Positions 8,593-16,251 of a DNA stretch of 64,000 nt are shown here, in pieces. Under the pieces are notes generated by a model. The model made no database searches, had not been told where the DNA came from, and worked only from the letters and a program-made list of their open reading frames with translations. Each line of letters begins with the position of its first letter. The stretch's first letter is position 1. This stretch comes from Eubacterium sp. Its GTDB lineage: Bacteria > Bacillota > Clostridia > Lachnospirales > Lachnospiraceae. A program made the translations under genes and the position numbers. The stretch spans positions 1-64,000 of the forward strand of contig JAFZRN010000034.1 of assembly GCA_017619835.1 (NCBI GenBank). Direction: 5' to 3'.

Positions 8593-9474
8593 ATGCATTT
8601 TGTAGATGCTAAGGGACTGCTCACCGGGAAGAGTGGGCAGTATGGAATGAATATATATCGTGGCTGTACTCACGGCTGTATCTACTGTGACAGCAGAAGC
8701 GCCTGCTATCAGTTCACACATCCCTTCGAGGATATTGAAGTGAAACAGAATGCGCCGGAGCTTCTGGAGAAGGCTCTTAAGTCCAAAAGAAAGAAGTGTA
8801 TGATCGGAACCGGTTCTATGTCGGATCCTTATATGCATTGCGAAGAAGAACTCAGGCTGACGAGGAAATGCCTCGAGATCATTTCAAAGTATGAATTCGG
8901 ACTTGCTATTCAGACAAAGTCGGACAGGATACTGCAGGATATAGATCTCCTGGAGGAGATAAACAGGAAGACAAAGTGCGTAGTGCAGATCACGCTTACC
9001 ACCTATGATGATGAGCTTTGCAGCATTATTGAACCAAATGTATGCAATACCAAGAGAAGGATTGAAGTTCTCGAGGAGATGCAGAAGCGAGGTATACCAA
9101 CTATTGTCTGGCTAACGCCGATCCTGCCCTTCATAAATGATACGGAAGAGAATATCACTTCCATTCTTAATGAGTGTGCCCGGGTAGGAGTGAAGGGCGT
9201 GATGAATTTCGGTATGGGTGTTACACTCAGGACCGGAGACAGGGAGTATTATTATGCGGCGCTGGATAAACATTTTCCGGGGCTGAAGGAGAAATATAAG
9301 AAGAAGTACGGCTATGCTTACGAGGTGCCGAGCCCTCACGCCAAGAAGCTCTGGTTTCTTTTCAGGGATATATGTATAGAGAACGGGATGCTCTATAAAC
9401 CGAGCGACTGTTTTAATTATCTATATGAATTTCCTGATAAGTATACGCAGATGGAATTATTTGATATAATGTGA
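8593..9474 (+). CDS. SPL-family radical SAM protein (spore photoproduct lyase-like)
   Basis: About 293 residues. ATG 8593 is chosen because AGGAGA is 7 bases upstream. The radical SAM motif CxxxCxxC is C25-THG-C29-IY-C32, followed by GTGSMSDPYMHCEEELRLTRKCLEII, the hallmark of the SPL/DNA-photolyase-like group that includes SplB relatives. It binds a [4Fe-4S] cluster and S-adenosylmethionine. It lacks the extra Cys and the length of true SplB, so spore photoproduct repair is not implied. The stop codon TGA is the TGA inside the TGTGACA arm of the palindromic terminator that follows. Confidence 0.85.
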   Translation: MHFVDAKGLLTGKSGQYGMNIYRGCTHGCIYCDSRSACYQFTHPFEDIEVKQNAPELLEKALKSKRKKCMIGTGSMSDPYMHCEEELRLTRKCLEIISKYEFGLAIQTKSDRILQDIDLLEEINRKTKCVVQITLTTYDDELCSIIEPNVCNTKRRIEVLEEMQKRGIPTIVWLTPILPFINDTEENITSILNECARVGVKGVMNFGMGVTLRTGDREYYYAALDKHFPGLKEKYKKKYGYAYEVPSPHAKKLWFLFRDICIENGMLYKPSDCFNYLYEFPDKYTQMELFDIM

Positions 9475-9505
9475 CAGACAGATCTGATCTGTTTGTCACA
9501 TTTTG
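9470..9505 (+). terminator. TGTGACA...CAGATCTGATCTG...TGTCACA hairpin terminator (repeat family copy)
   Basis: Fifteen-base arms (9470-9484 and 9486-9500) pair with one G-T wobble, followed by TTTT. The left arm contains the stop codon of the radical SAM gene. A second half copy, TTTGTCACATTT, follows at about 9509-9520. Confidence 0.8.
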
Positions 9506-9547
9506 ATTATTTGTCACATTTGATTTAGTTTTTGAAGGGGAAAAGAT

Positions 9548-10375
9548 ATGATTCAGTTTGGGATGCCTACGCTTATCGAGAATAAGACGCTGCAGGATAA
9601 TATTGATCTTTGTGCGGGACTTGGGCTTAAGTTTATCGAGCTTAATATGAACTTTCCGGAGTATCAGGTTGATAAGCTGGAAGATACGGACACACTTATA
9701 GAAAAGGCGGAGAAGGCGGGGATATATTATACGATCCATCTGGATGAGAATCTTAATATTGCCGACTTTAATCAGCTTGTGACGGATGCTTATCTTGAAA
9801 CAGTAAGGCGTTCGATCGAAGTTACGAAGAAGCTTCTCTTTTTACGTGATAAATACGGAGATGACAGTCAGCCGCTCACGCTTAACATGCATATGCATCA
9901 CGGGATATATATCACGCTTCCCGACAGAAAGGTACAGATGTATGACCGGGATTTTGATACATATATGAATTCGTTTAAAGCATTCCGCTCACTTTGTGAG
10001 GAGTGGATAGGTGACAGTGATATCAGGATCGCTGTTGAGAATACAGACGGATTCCGTGAGTATGAAAAAAGAGCGATAGAGTATCTGCTGGAAAGTCCGA
10101 AGTTCGGTCTCACATGGGATATCGGTCATTCAAAGGCAATAGGTGAGATAGATGTTCCTTTTATTCTGGAGCATAAAGACCGGCTGATACATTTCCATAT
10201 TCATGATGGCTCCGAGAAGCCGCCGAAGAATCATCTGGCACTCGGTGACGGAGAGATAGATCTTGCAGACAGATTAAGTCTTGCTGAAAACAGAAATGCC
10301 AGATGCGTGCTTGAAACAAAGACGATAGCAGCACTTGAAACTTCCGTATCATGGCTGAAGGAGAGAAATGAGTAA
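9548..10375 (+). CDS. Sugar phosphate isomerase/epimerase family TIM barrel
   Basis: 275 residues of the AP-endonuclease-2/xylose-isomerase-like barrel: FGMPTLIENKTLQDNIDLCAGLGLKFIELNM, then LTLNMHMHHG, RIAVENTDG, FGLTWDIGHSKAIG and LIHFHIHDGSEKPPKNHLALGDGEID. The His, Glu and Asp residues in these segments form the usual divalent metal site. Substrate unknown; a sugar or polyol phosphate is likely. GAAGGGG lies about seven bases before the ATG. Its end overlaps the start of the RlmI-like gene by eight bases, so translation is probably coupled. Confidence 0.82.
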   Translation: MIQFGMPTLIENKTLQDNIDLCAGLGLKFIELNMNFPEYQVDKLEDTDTLIEKAEKAGIYYTIHLDENLNIADFNQLVTDAYLETVRRSIEVTKKLLFLRDKYGDDSQPLTLNMHMHHGIYITLPDRKVQMYDRDFDTYMNSFKAFRSLCEEWIGDSDIRIAVENTDGFREYEKRAIEYLLESPKFGLTWDIGHSKAIGEIDVPFILEHKDRLIHFHIHDGSEKPPKNHLALGDGEIDLADRLSLAENRNARCVLETKTIAALETSVSWLKERNE

Positions 10376-11618
10376 AGATATAATGGATACAAATAAAGAA
10401 GTTACAGTTATTCTTAAAAAGGGCGAAGGTCGTACGATAAAGGCCGGTGGTTCCTGGATATATGATAATGAGATAGATAAGATCGTCGGTGATGTGACTG
10501 ATGGTCAGATTGTCCGTGTCGAGGATTTTGACGGCTATCCAATGGGGAGAGGCTTTATCAACCGGAAATCCAAGATAACTATCAGGATGATGACGAGAGA
10601 ACCCGATGTGGAGATAACCGACGAGTTTATCCGTAACAGAGTGAAGGCTGCCTGGGAATATAGAAAGGCAGTTATAGATACTTCGTCCTGCCGAATCATT
10701 TTCGGGGAATCCGATTTTCTGCCGGGCCTTGTAGTGGATAAGTATGAGGATATCCTTGTTGTAGAGTCGCTTGCTCTCGGAATTGATATCCTTAAAACCA
10801 AGATCCTGGATTATCTTCAGGAGATACTTTTAGAGGACGGTATAAAGATACGTGGGATCTATGAGAGAAGCGATGCGAAGATAAGACTTAAGGAAGGACT
10901 TCCGAGGACCAAGGGCTTCCTTAGCGAACCCTTTGATACAAAGATTCAGATCACTGAAAATGGCGTCCTATATAACGTAGATGTTGAGAATGGACAGAAG
11001 ACGGGATTCTTCCTTGATCAGAAGGGTAACCGTATGGCTATGCAGAACCTGGTACGCAGGATGAAGGAAGCCGGTGAGACAGTGAGGGTGCTCGACTGCT
11101 TTACGCATACCGGCTCATTTGCCCTGAACTGCGGACTTGGCGGAGCGGACTCGGTAATGGGAGTTGACGCATCCGAGCTTGCGGTAGAGCAGGCCCGTGA
11201 AAATGCCGAGCTGAACGGGCTTTCCGACAGGGTTTCTTTTATGACTGCGGATGTGCTCGACCTTCTTCCCGAGCTTATCGAAAAGGGTGAAAAGTATGAT
11301 GTTGTGATCCTTGATCCGCCGGCATTTACAAAGACGCGCGATAAGATAAAGCAGGCTGCCAAGGGTTATAGAGAGATAAATATGAGAGGCATGAAGCTTA
11401 CAAGACATGGCGGATATTTCGCTACATGCTCATGTTCTCATTTTATGGATTATGAGACATTTACGGCGGTCATTGCCCAGGCGGCAAGGGCGGCTCATGT
11501 AAGACTTCGTCAGATCGAATTCAGGACACAGGCTTCGGATCATCCGTTCCTCTGGTCGGGAGACGAAGCAAGCTATTATCTGAAGTTCTACATATTCCAG
11601 GTATTGGAGGAGAGATGA
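10368..11618 (+). CDS. rlmI: RlmI-like class I SAM-dependent rRNA methyltransferase
   Basis: 416 residues with the RlmI/RlmK layout: an N-terminal PUA-like domain (VTVILKKGEGRTIKAGGSWIYDNEI), a middle segment with FGESDFLPGLVVDKY, and a C-terminal Rossmann methyltransferase. Motif I is VLDCFTHTGSFALNCGLGGA, the acidic strand end GVDASELAVEQA, and the catalytic region VILDPPAF followed by GGYFATCSCSH. E. coli RlmI makes m5C1962 in 23S rRNA. The same activity is likely, though close relatives methylate other positions. Gene order suggests an operon with the isomerase upstream and a small membrane protein downstream. Confidence 0.85.
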   Translation: MSKDIMDTNKEVTVILKKGEGRTIKAGGSWIYDNEIDKIVGDVTDGQIVRVEDFDGYPMGRGFINRKSKITIRMMTREPDVEITDEFIRNRVKAAWEYRKAVIDTSSCRIIFGESDFLPGLVVDKYEDILVVESLALGIDILKTKILDYLQEILLEDGIKIRGIYERSDAKIRLKEGLPRTKGFLSEPFDTKIQITENGVLYNVDVENGQKTGFFLDQKGNRMAMQNLVRRMKEAGETVRVLDCFTHTGSFALNCGLGGADSVMGVDASELAVEQARENAELNGLSDRVSFMTADVLDLLPELIEKGEKYDVVILDPPAFTKTRDKIKQAAKGYREINMRGMKLTRHGGYFATCSCSHFMDYETFTAVIAQAARAAHVRLRQIEFRTQASDHPFLWSGDEASYYLKFYIFQVLEER

Positions 11619-11878
11619 TGGTTTATTATGCTTGGTGGGTTTATTTAATAATTGCGATTCCCGGAATATTTCTGTTTGTTATGAACTGGGCTATATTTTT
11701 CCATAACAAGCTTGGGAAAAGATTTGTTTCGAACGTTCCGCCGCTTGGTGGATTATGGATAGCTGTTGTGTGCCTGATCTCGCCTTGTAAGTGGCTGGCT
11801 CTGATTGGTCTTGCCGACCCGGGATTATGGCTTTTTATAGTAGCAATCATTTCAGAAAAAAATAATATGGGGGAATAG
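11618..11878 (+). CDS. Small hydrophobic membrane protein, unknown function
   Basis: About 86 residues with two to three membrane segments: VYYAWWVYLIIAIPGIFLFVMNWAIFF, GGLWIAVVCLISPCKWLALIGL and GLWLFIVAIIS. GGAGG lies seven bases before ATG 11618; ATG 11615 is the alternative. The start overlaps the RlmI stop by one base and the GH127 gene follows after three bases, so it is tightly placed in the operon. I do not recognise the family. A role as a small transport or membrane-stress protein would be a guess. Confidence 0.6.
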   Translation: MVYYAWWVYLIIAIPGIFLFVMNWAIFFHNKLGKRFVSNVPPLGGLWIAVVCLISPCKWLALIGLADPGLWLFIVAIISEKNNMGE

Positions 11879-11881
11879 CTT

Positions 11882-13702
11882 ATGATCAGATATTACTCTG
11901 CAGATAGTGTGAAGATTTCAGATGGGCTCTTCCGGAAGAGAATGGATATAAATATCGATTATCTGATGGAACTGGATGATACGTGCCTGCTTCAGAATTA
12001 TTATATTGAAGCGGGTGTTATCATGCCGGGCCTTTTTTCGCTTGAGGATCCGACGAAGGTTAACCTTCACTGGGGATGGGAGGCTCCGACCACCCAGCTT
12101 CGGGGGCATTTCCTGGGGCATTATCTATCGGCTGCTTCAGCTATAGTTGCTAATGATGGAAATGATTTCCTTGCCGCTAAGATAAAACATATCATTACTG
12201 AGTTACATAGATGCCAGGAATTAAACGGCGGGAAATGGGCCGGTCCGATCCCGGAAAAATATTTCGAGATCCTTACGACCGACAGATATATCTGGTCACC
12301 GCAATATACTATCCATAAGCTTCTGATGGGTCTTCTTGATACATATAAATATACGAAGAATGAAGAGGCGCTTCAGATACTGTCGGGAATGGCAGACTGG
12401 TTTATCGGCTGGACTACAGACATGAAGAAGAGATGTCCGGAGGCGATATATAAGGGTGAGCAGGCAGGTATGCTTGAGCTCTGGGCTGATGCATATCTTG
12501 TGACGAAGGATGAAAGATATAAGACCCTTGCAGAAACCTATAAGGGCCAGGGACTCTTTAAGAAGATACGTGCCGGACAGGATGCTCTTACTGATGATCA
12601 TGCAAATGCCAGTATCCCGATCATACATGGCGCTGCAAAGATGTATGAGATGACCGGAGATGAAGAGTGGAAAGATATAGTTGAAAGCTTCTGGAAGAGT
12701 GCGGTTACCGACCGAGGAATGTATGCAACTACAGGAGCAAACGGCGGCGAATTCTGGATCCCTCCGAAGAAGATGGGAGAATACAGAGGCGACAGAGAGC
12801 AGGAGTTCTGTACGGTCTATAACATGGTCCGTGTGGCTCAGTATCTCTTCAAATGGACCGGTAAATCCGAGTATGAGGATTATATAGAAAGATGCATCTA
12901 TAACGGCTTCCTCGCCCAGCAGAACGCTGATACGGGCATGCCTACGTATTTCCTTCCTCTTACTACGGGTTCGAAAAAGAAATGGGCTACAAAGCGGAAT
13001 GATTTCTGGTGCTGCCAGGGTACGATGATACAGGCACAGACCAGATATCCCGAACTGATATATGCTTCTGATGAGAATACAGATAGATTTTATGTAAACC
13101 AATATATCCCGTCTGTTCTTGAAACCAAGGTCGGAGATTCAACTGTTAAGATCGAGCAGTCTCTTATCCTTGCGGGGAATGATGTCCAGACTCTTTTCGA
13201 TGAAAGTAAGGGCAGTGAAAAGAACAGATGGAAGATGAGATTTGAGATTTCGGTTGAAGGAGAAGACAGCATTAATCTTTCCTTCAGGAAGCCGGCATGG
13301 GTAAGTGCTGAGCCTCAGGTCAGGATAAATGGAGATATTCCGACGGGAGAGGTTTCTATTGATGAAGGATATATCAATGTGGCCGGCTGCAGATCGGGTG
13401 ATGTGATAGAGATTAATCTTCCGTCCGAGATCAAAGCTGAAAGGCTTCCGGATATGCCATATCAGGCGGCATTCGTTGACGGGCCGATAGTATTGGCCGG
13501 ACTCAATGAAGGGTGCGACGTCATTTCCGGTAATTTCGATATTCCGTCTGAATTCCTCGATAAGGTTTCGGAGCGGACATATGATACATTTGTCTGGCTA
13601 CAGAATAACTATAGAACAAAGCATCAGCAAAGAAACTTTAAGCTTATCCCGCTTTATGACGTGAAGGATGAAGCTTATACGATATATTTTGAAGAGAATT
13701 AG
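11882..13702 (+). CDS. Glycoside hydrolase family 127 (beta-L-arabinofuranosidase type)
   Basis: 606 residues without a signal peptide, so probably cytoplasmic. The (alpha/alpha)6 barrel covers about residues 20-420 and beta domains follow. Key GH127 residues are present: E308-F-C310 (QEFCTVYN) and the C377-C378 pair (FWCCQGT). These match the zinc-coordinating Glu and three Cys of Bifidobacterium HypBA1, in which one Cys of the CC pair is the nucleophile. Typical segments GHFLGHYLSA and YTIHKLLMGLLDTY are clear. The likely substrate is short beta-L-arabinofuranosyl oligosaccharides taken up from plant wall glycoproteins. A GH43 enzyme at 46248-47630 may work on related sugars. Confidence 0.9.
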   Translation: MIRYYSADSVKISDGLFRKRMDINIDYLMELDDTCLLQNYYIEAGVIMPGLFSLEDPTKVNLHWGWEAPTTQLRGHFLGHYLSAASAIVANDGNDFLAAKIKHIITELHRCQELNGGKWAGPIPEKYFEILTTDRYIWSPQYTIHKLLMGLLDTYKYTKNEEALQILSGMADWFIGWTTDMKKRCPEAIYKGEQAGMLELWADAYLVTKDERYKTLAETYKGQGLFKKIRAGQDALTDDHANASIPIIHGAAKMYEMTGDEEWKDIVESFWKSAVTDRGMYATTGANGGEFWIPPKKMGEYRGDREQEFCTVYNMVRVAQYLFKWTGKSEYEDYIERCIYNGFLAQQNADTGMPTYFLPLTTGSKKKWATKRNDFWCCQGTMIQAQTRYPELIYASDENTDRFYVNQYIPSVLETKVGDSTVKIEQSLILAGNDVQTLFDESKGSEKNRWKMRFEISVEGEDSINLSFRKPAWVSAEPQVRINGDIPTGEVSIDEGYINVAGCRSGDVIEINLPSEIKAERLPDMPYQAAFVDGPIVLAGLNEGCDVISGNFDIPSEFLDKVSERTYDTFVWLQNNYRTKHQQRNFKLIPLYDVKDEAYTIYFEEN

Positions 13703-13711
13703 TAGCAGTTC

Positions 13712-13731
13712 TATTTGACGTGCGTCAAATA
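13712..13731. promoter_or_regulatory. Operator 1: perfect palindrome over the -35 box
   Basis: ATTTGACG-TG-CGTCAAAT, extended by one T/A pair, is a perfect palindrome. Its TTGACG (13715-13720) is also the -35 box of the promoter. It is identical over 18 bases to operator 2, centre to centre 42 bp. Confidence 0.85.
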
Positions 13732-13743
13732 CTGATGTATAAT
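13715..13743 (+). promoter_or_regulatory. Consensus vegetative promoter for the HipA-like operon
   Basis: TTGACG (13715-13720), 17-base spacer, TATAAT (13738-13743). Transcription should start near 13750, between the two operators. Confidence 0.85.
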
Positions 13744-13754
13744 AATGCAAAGGT

Positions 13755-13772
13755 ATTTGACGTGCGTCAAAT
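13755..13772. promoter_or_regulatory. Operator 2: second copy of the palindrome, at the transcription start
   Basis: ATTTGACGTGCGTCAAAT, the same 18 bases as operator 1, placed just downstream of the predicted start site. The 42-bp spacing equals four helical turns, so both sites face the same side of the DNA, suiting cooperative repressor binding. Confidence 0.85.
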
Positions 13773-13791
13773 TGTTTTTTTGGGAGAAATT

Positions 13792-14616
13792 ATGTCTTTA
13801 GATATCATAAAAGAAAAAACTGACCTGACGTATCTTAAATGGTCACATATCAGAGGATCCAGTGGGACTGCGGGGACATTTCTCAAATCGCAGTCTTCAA
13901 TTAATGGCGTAAAAAGATATTACAAGCTATCGAATTTTGATATGGAAAAAGGCGTTATCGGACACGAATGTATTAATGAGATAATCGTGGCTCGCCTGCT
14001 TACGATCCTGGGTGTGGAACATCTTGAATATAAACTGATAAATGCAGACATAAGTGTGGATGGCAGGATATATAATACCTATCTATGCGCTTCCGAAGAT
14101 TTCAAGGAACGTGGTGAGAGCAAGGTTGCTTTAGATGATTATTTCAGAGTGAATCAGGTAAAGGGCGAATCCCGTTATGATTTCTGCGTAAGAAACGGCT
14201 GGAAGGATTATATTGACAGGATGATCGCAATCGACTTTATAATCCTGAACCGTGACAGACATGGTGCGAATATCGAGATACTCAGAAATTCAAGAGCTCA
14301 TACATTTAGGCCGGCACCGCTTTTTGATCATGGCCTGTCGCTTCTTTACTCATGTAATTCAGAAGAGGATGTTAAAAAGTTTGATGTAATGGATGACAAG
14401 GCTTGTCAGAATTTTATCGGCAGCAGATCCTGCTTTGATAATCTTCAGCTGATAAAAGGGTTGGGAGAGGTTTTTCCCAATAGACTTAATAAGTCAGATA
14501 AGGCTTATCTTTTTGAAGGGCTCGAAGACATTTTACCATCAATCTATCTTGATAAAATATGGAAAATGATTTCCAAGAGGTATAAGGTATATGAAGATAT
14601 ACGAGATAATAAATGA
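13792..14616 (+). CDS. Compact HipA-like serine/threonine kinase (HipT-like toxin candidate)
   Basis: 274 residues from ATG 13792, with GGGAGA five bases upstream. A glycine- and serine-rich loop (HIRGSSGTAGTFLKSQSS, 19-36) is followed by YYKLS with the likely ATP-binding Lys45. HECINEIIVARLL resembles the HipA NE helix. The catalytic loop is NRD155RHGAN160 and the metal-binding motif LFD179HG. The fold is HipA C-domain, but the N-terminal subdomain of HipA (about 440 residues) is absent. That part seems to be carried by the next gene. Likely a growth-inhibiting kinase with autophosphorylation sites in the loop. Other possibilities are a CtkA- or lipid-kinase-like enzyme. Confidence 0.8.
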   Translation: MSLDIIKEKTDLTYLKWSHIRGSSGTAGTFLKSQSSINGVKRYYKLSNFDMEKGVIGHECINEIIVARLLTILGVEHLEYKLINADISVDGRIYNTYLCASEDFKERGESKVALDDYFRVNQVKGESRYDFCVRNGWKDYIDRMIAIDFIILNRDRHGANIEILRNSRAHTFRPAPLFDHGLSLLYSCNSEEDVKKFDVMDDKACQNFIGSRSCFDNLQLIKGLGEVFPNRLNKSDKAYLFEGLEDILPSIYLDKIWKMISKRYKVYEDIRDNK

Positions 14617-15388
14617 AGAGGATATGTTTCCGGTCGGGGTGCTTCTTTATTTTGAAAAAGAAAGGACCTTTATCATTGAGCTTTCCGAAGAATTGGATGA
14701 GTGGACATGTCCGTTTCTACTCACATACTTTGTGAAAAATAAGATATATACGATACCCAGGGAGATAAGCCGCCTCTGGGTGGAAGCGAGGATCGTTCCG
14801 AGTGAAAGACAGAATATCGACGTTATCTTAAAAAACCATAAGCTGAAAAGCTATGATGAGATCAGGCTCCTTGAGATCTCGGAGGGAAGGTGCTCACAGG
14901 ACAGCCTTGCGATCAGGAAGATAAGCGAATTACCGGAATATATAAAAGAGAGAATGAAAAAGAATGTCGTTGAATGCTCGATCATATCGGATGCTTCAAT
15001 CCTTGTGTTCTTTGGAAATGACATGGTAAGAAAGATACGCTTGTCTGACCTTTCCGATGTTGCCGGAATGGACCTTGTATTACTTAACGAAGGCCTTATG
15101 AATTCCTGCAAAGTAGGTACCGGAGGCTACTCGGTGACATTTAATGATTCCATTGATGTTCCGGCTGAAGTATTATACGAAAGGGGCGAACAGATTCCAT
15201 TAAGTCTGATGGATTTTAAGGCATTTATATGTAATAATACTGTAGATACTACCGAAAGCGGAGCCCTGCTGGAGTGCTCCCGTCAGAATATAGCTTATAT
15301 GGTAAAACAGGATCAGCTTACACCGGTCAAAGAAGAGATAAAAGGTAATCTCTATCTGAAAGGTGATGTTATAAAAAATCTTTGGTAA
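14591..15388 (+). CDS. HipS-like/DUF2442-like/HTH fusion protein, probable antitoxin and repressor
   Basis: 265 residues, overlapping the kinase gene by 26 bases. Residues about 13-115 (VGVLLYFEKERTFII...ARIVPSERQNIDVILK...YDEIRLLEISEGRCSQDSLAI) can be aligned with the N-subdomain of HipA by its LP-x-R-x-x-I, LL and GR-x-S-x-D/G pattern. Residues 128-204 resemble DUF2442 (VVECSIISDASILVFF...VTFNDSIDVPAEVLYERG). Residues 217-263 resemble an excisionase-type helix-turn-helix (TESGALLECSRQNIAYMVKQDQLTPVK). AAGAGG lies ten bases before ATG 14591. I infer that it neutralises the kinase and binds the two upstream palindromes. The N-domain assignment is my reading and is moderately secure. Confidence 0.65.
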   Translation: MKIYEIINEEDMFPVGVLLYFEKERTFIIELSEELDEWTCPFLLTYFVKNKIYTIPREISRLWVEARIVPSERQNIDVILKNHKLKSYDEIRLLEISEGRCSQDSLAIRKISELPEYIKERMKKNVVECSIISDASILVFFGNDMVRKIRLSDLSDVAGMDLVLLNEGLMNSCKVGTGGYSVTFNDSIDVPAEVLYERGEQIPLSLMDFKAFICNNTVDTTESGALLECSRQNIAYMVKQDQLTPVKEEIKGNLYLKGDVIKNLW

Positions 15389-15407
15389 GAAGAGGAATGT
15401 TGGATCT

Positions 15408-16199
15408 ATGGAAATAAGGGACGAAAGAATAGACGCCGGGAAGGCATTTGACTGGGGAAAGACCTCAAAAGAATATGCAAAATACAGGGATATATATCCG
15501 GATGTTTTCTATCAGAAGATCGCGGATAGAGGTCTCTGCGTGAGCGGACAAAATGTCCTGGATCTCGGAACGGGAACCGGAGTTCTGCCACGTAACATGT
15601 ATCGCTTCGGTGCTAAGTGGACAGGAACGGATATCTCGCCCGAACAGATAGAGCAGGCAAAGCTCCTTGCTGCAGAGGAAAATATGGATATTGATTTTAT
15701 GGCGGTTCCGACCGAGCAGCTGGATTTTCCCAAAGAGAGCTTTGATGTGATAACAGCCTGTCAGTGCTTCTGGTATTTTGATCATGAAAAGGTAATGCCC
15801 AAACTTGCCGAGCTTCTTAAGCCGGACGGAAAGCTTGTTATCCTCTATATGGCATGGCTTCCGTTTGAAGATCCTATAGCGGGAAAGAGTGAGGAGATGA
15901 TCCTTAAATACAGCCCCGACTGGACAGGTAAGGGAGAAACAAGACATCAGATATGGATTCCGGATGTTGCATATAAATACTTTGAAATGTCAGAGCATGA
16001 GGAGTATGATGTTAATGTACCTTTTACTAAGGAAAAATGGCATGGAAGAGTACGTGCCAGCCGCGGAATAGGAGCATCACTTTCGGAGGAGAAGCTTGCA
16101 GAGTGGGACACGGAACATAGAGCACTCCTTGACAGCATCGCTCCGGAAGAATTTGAGGTTCTTCATTATGCGGCACTTACTGTACTAAAGAAAATGTGA
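15408..16199 (+). CDS. Class I SAM-dependent methyltransferase (UbiE/Methyltransf_11 type)
   Basis: 263 residues. Motif I is NVLDLGTGTGVLPRNMYRFGAKWTGTDIS, with the acidic residue after strand 2 (D of TGTDIS), post motif FDVITACQCFWYFDHEKVMPKLAELLKPDGKLVI, and a variable C-terminus VNVPFTKEKWHGRVRASRGIGASLS. This is close to small-molecule methyltransferases of unknown substrate. GAGGA lies about eleven bases before the ATG. It starts 20 bases after the HTH fusion gene and may be co-transcribed with it. Its stop codon TGA is part of the following palindromic terminator. Confidence 0.82.
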   Translation: MEIRDERIDAGKAFDWGKTSKEYAKYRDIYPDVFYQKIADRGLCVSGQNVLDLGTGTGVLPRNMYRFGAKWTGTDISPEQIEQAKLLAAEENMDIDFMAVPTEQLDFPKESFDVITACQCFWYFDHEKVMPKLAELLKPDGKLVILYMAWLPFEDPIAGKSEEMILKYSPDWTGKGETRHQIWIPDVAYKYFEMSEHEEYDVNVPFTKEKWHGRVRASRGIGASLSEEKLAEWDTEHRALLDSIAPEEFEVLHYAALTVLKKM

Positions 16200-16227
16200 C
16201 AAAACATCTCAGAGATGATTTGTCACA
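16195..16227 (+). terminator. TGTGACAAAACATCTC palindrome, repeat family copy and likely terminator
   Basis: Sixteen-base arms around a single central A pair with one mismatch. TGA (16197-16199) is the stop codon of the methyltransferase gene. Only a short T-poor tail follows, so termination strength is uncertain. Confidence 0.65.
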
Positions 16228-16251
16228 TAAAATAAGGGGAGGACATCCAAC

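Noticed and set aside
8593-9474. True spore photoproduct lyase (SplB)
   Set aside because: Too short and lacking the additional catalytic Cys region; only the wider family is supported.
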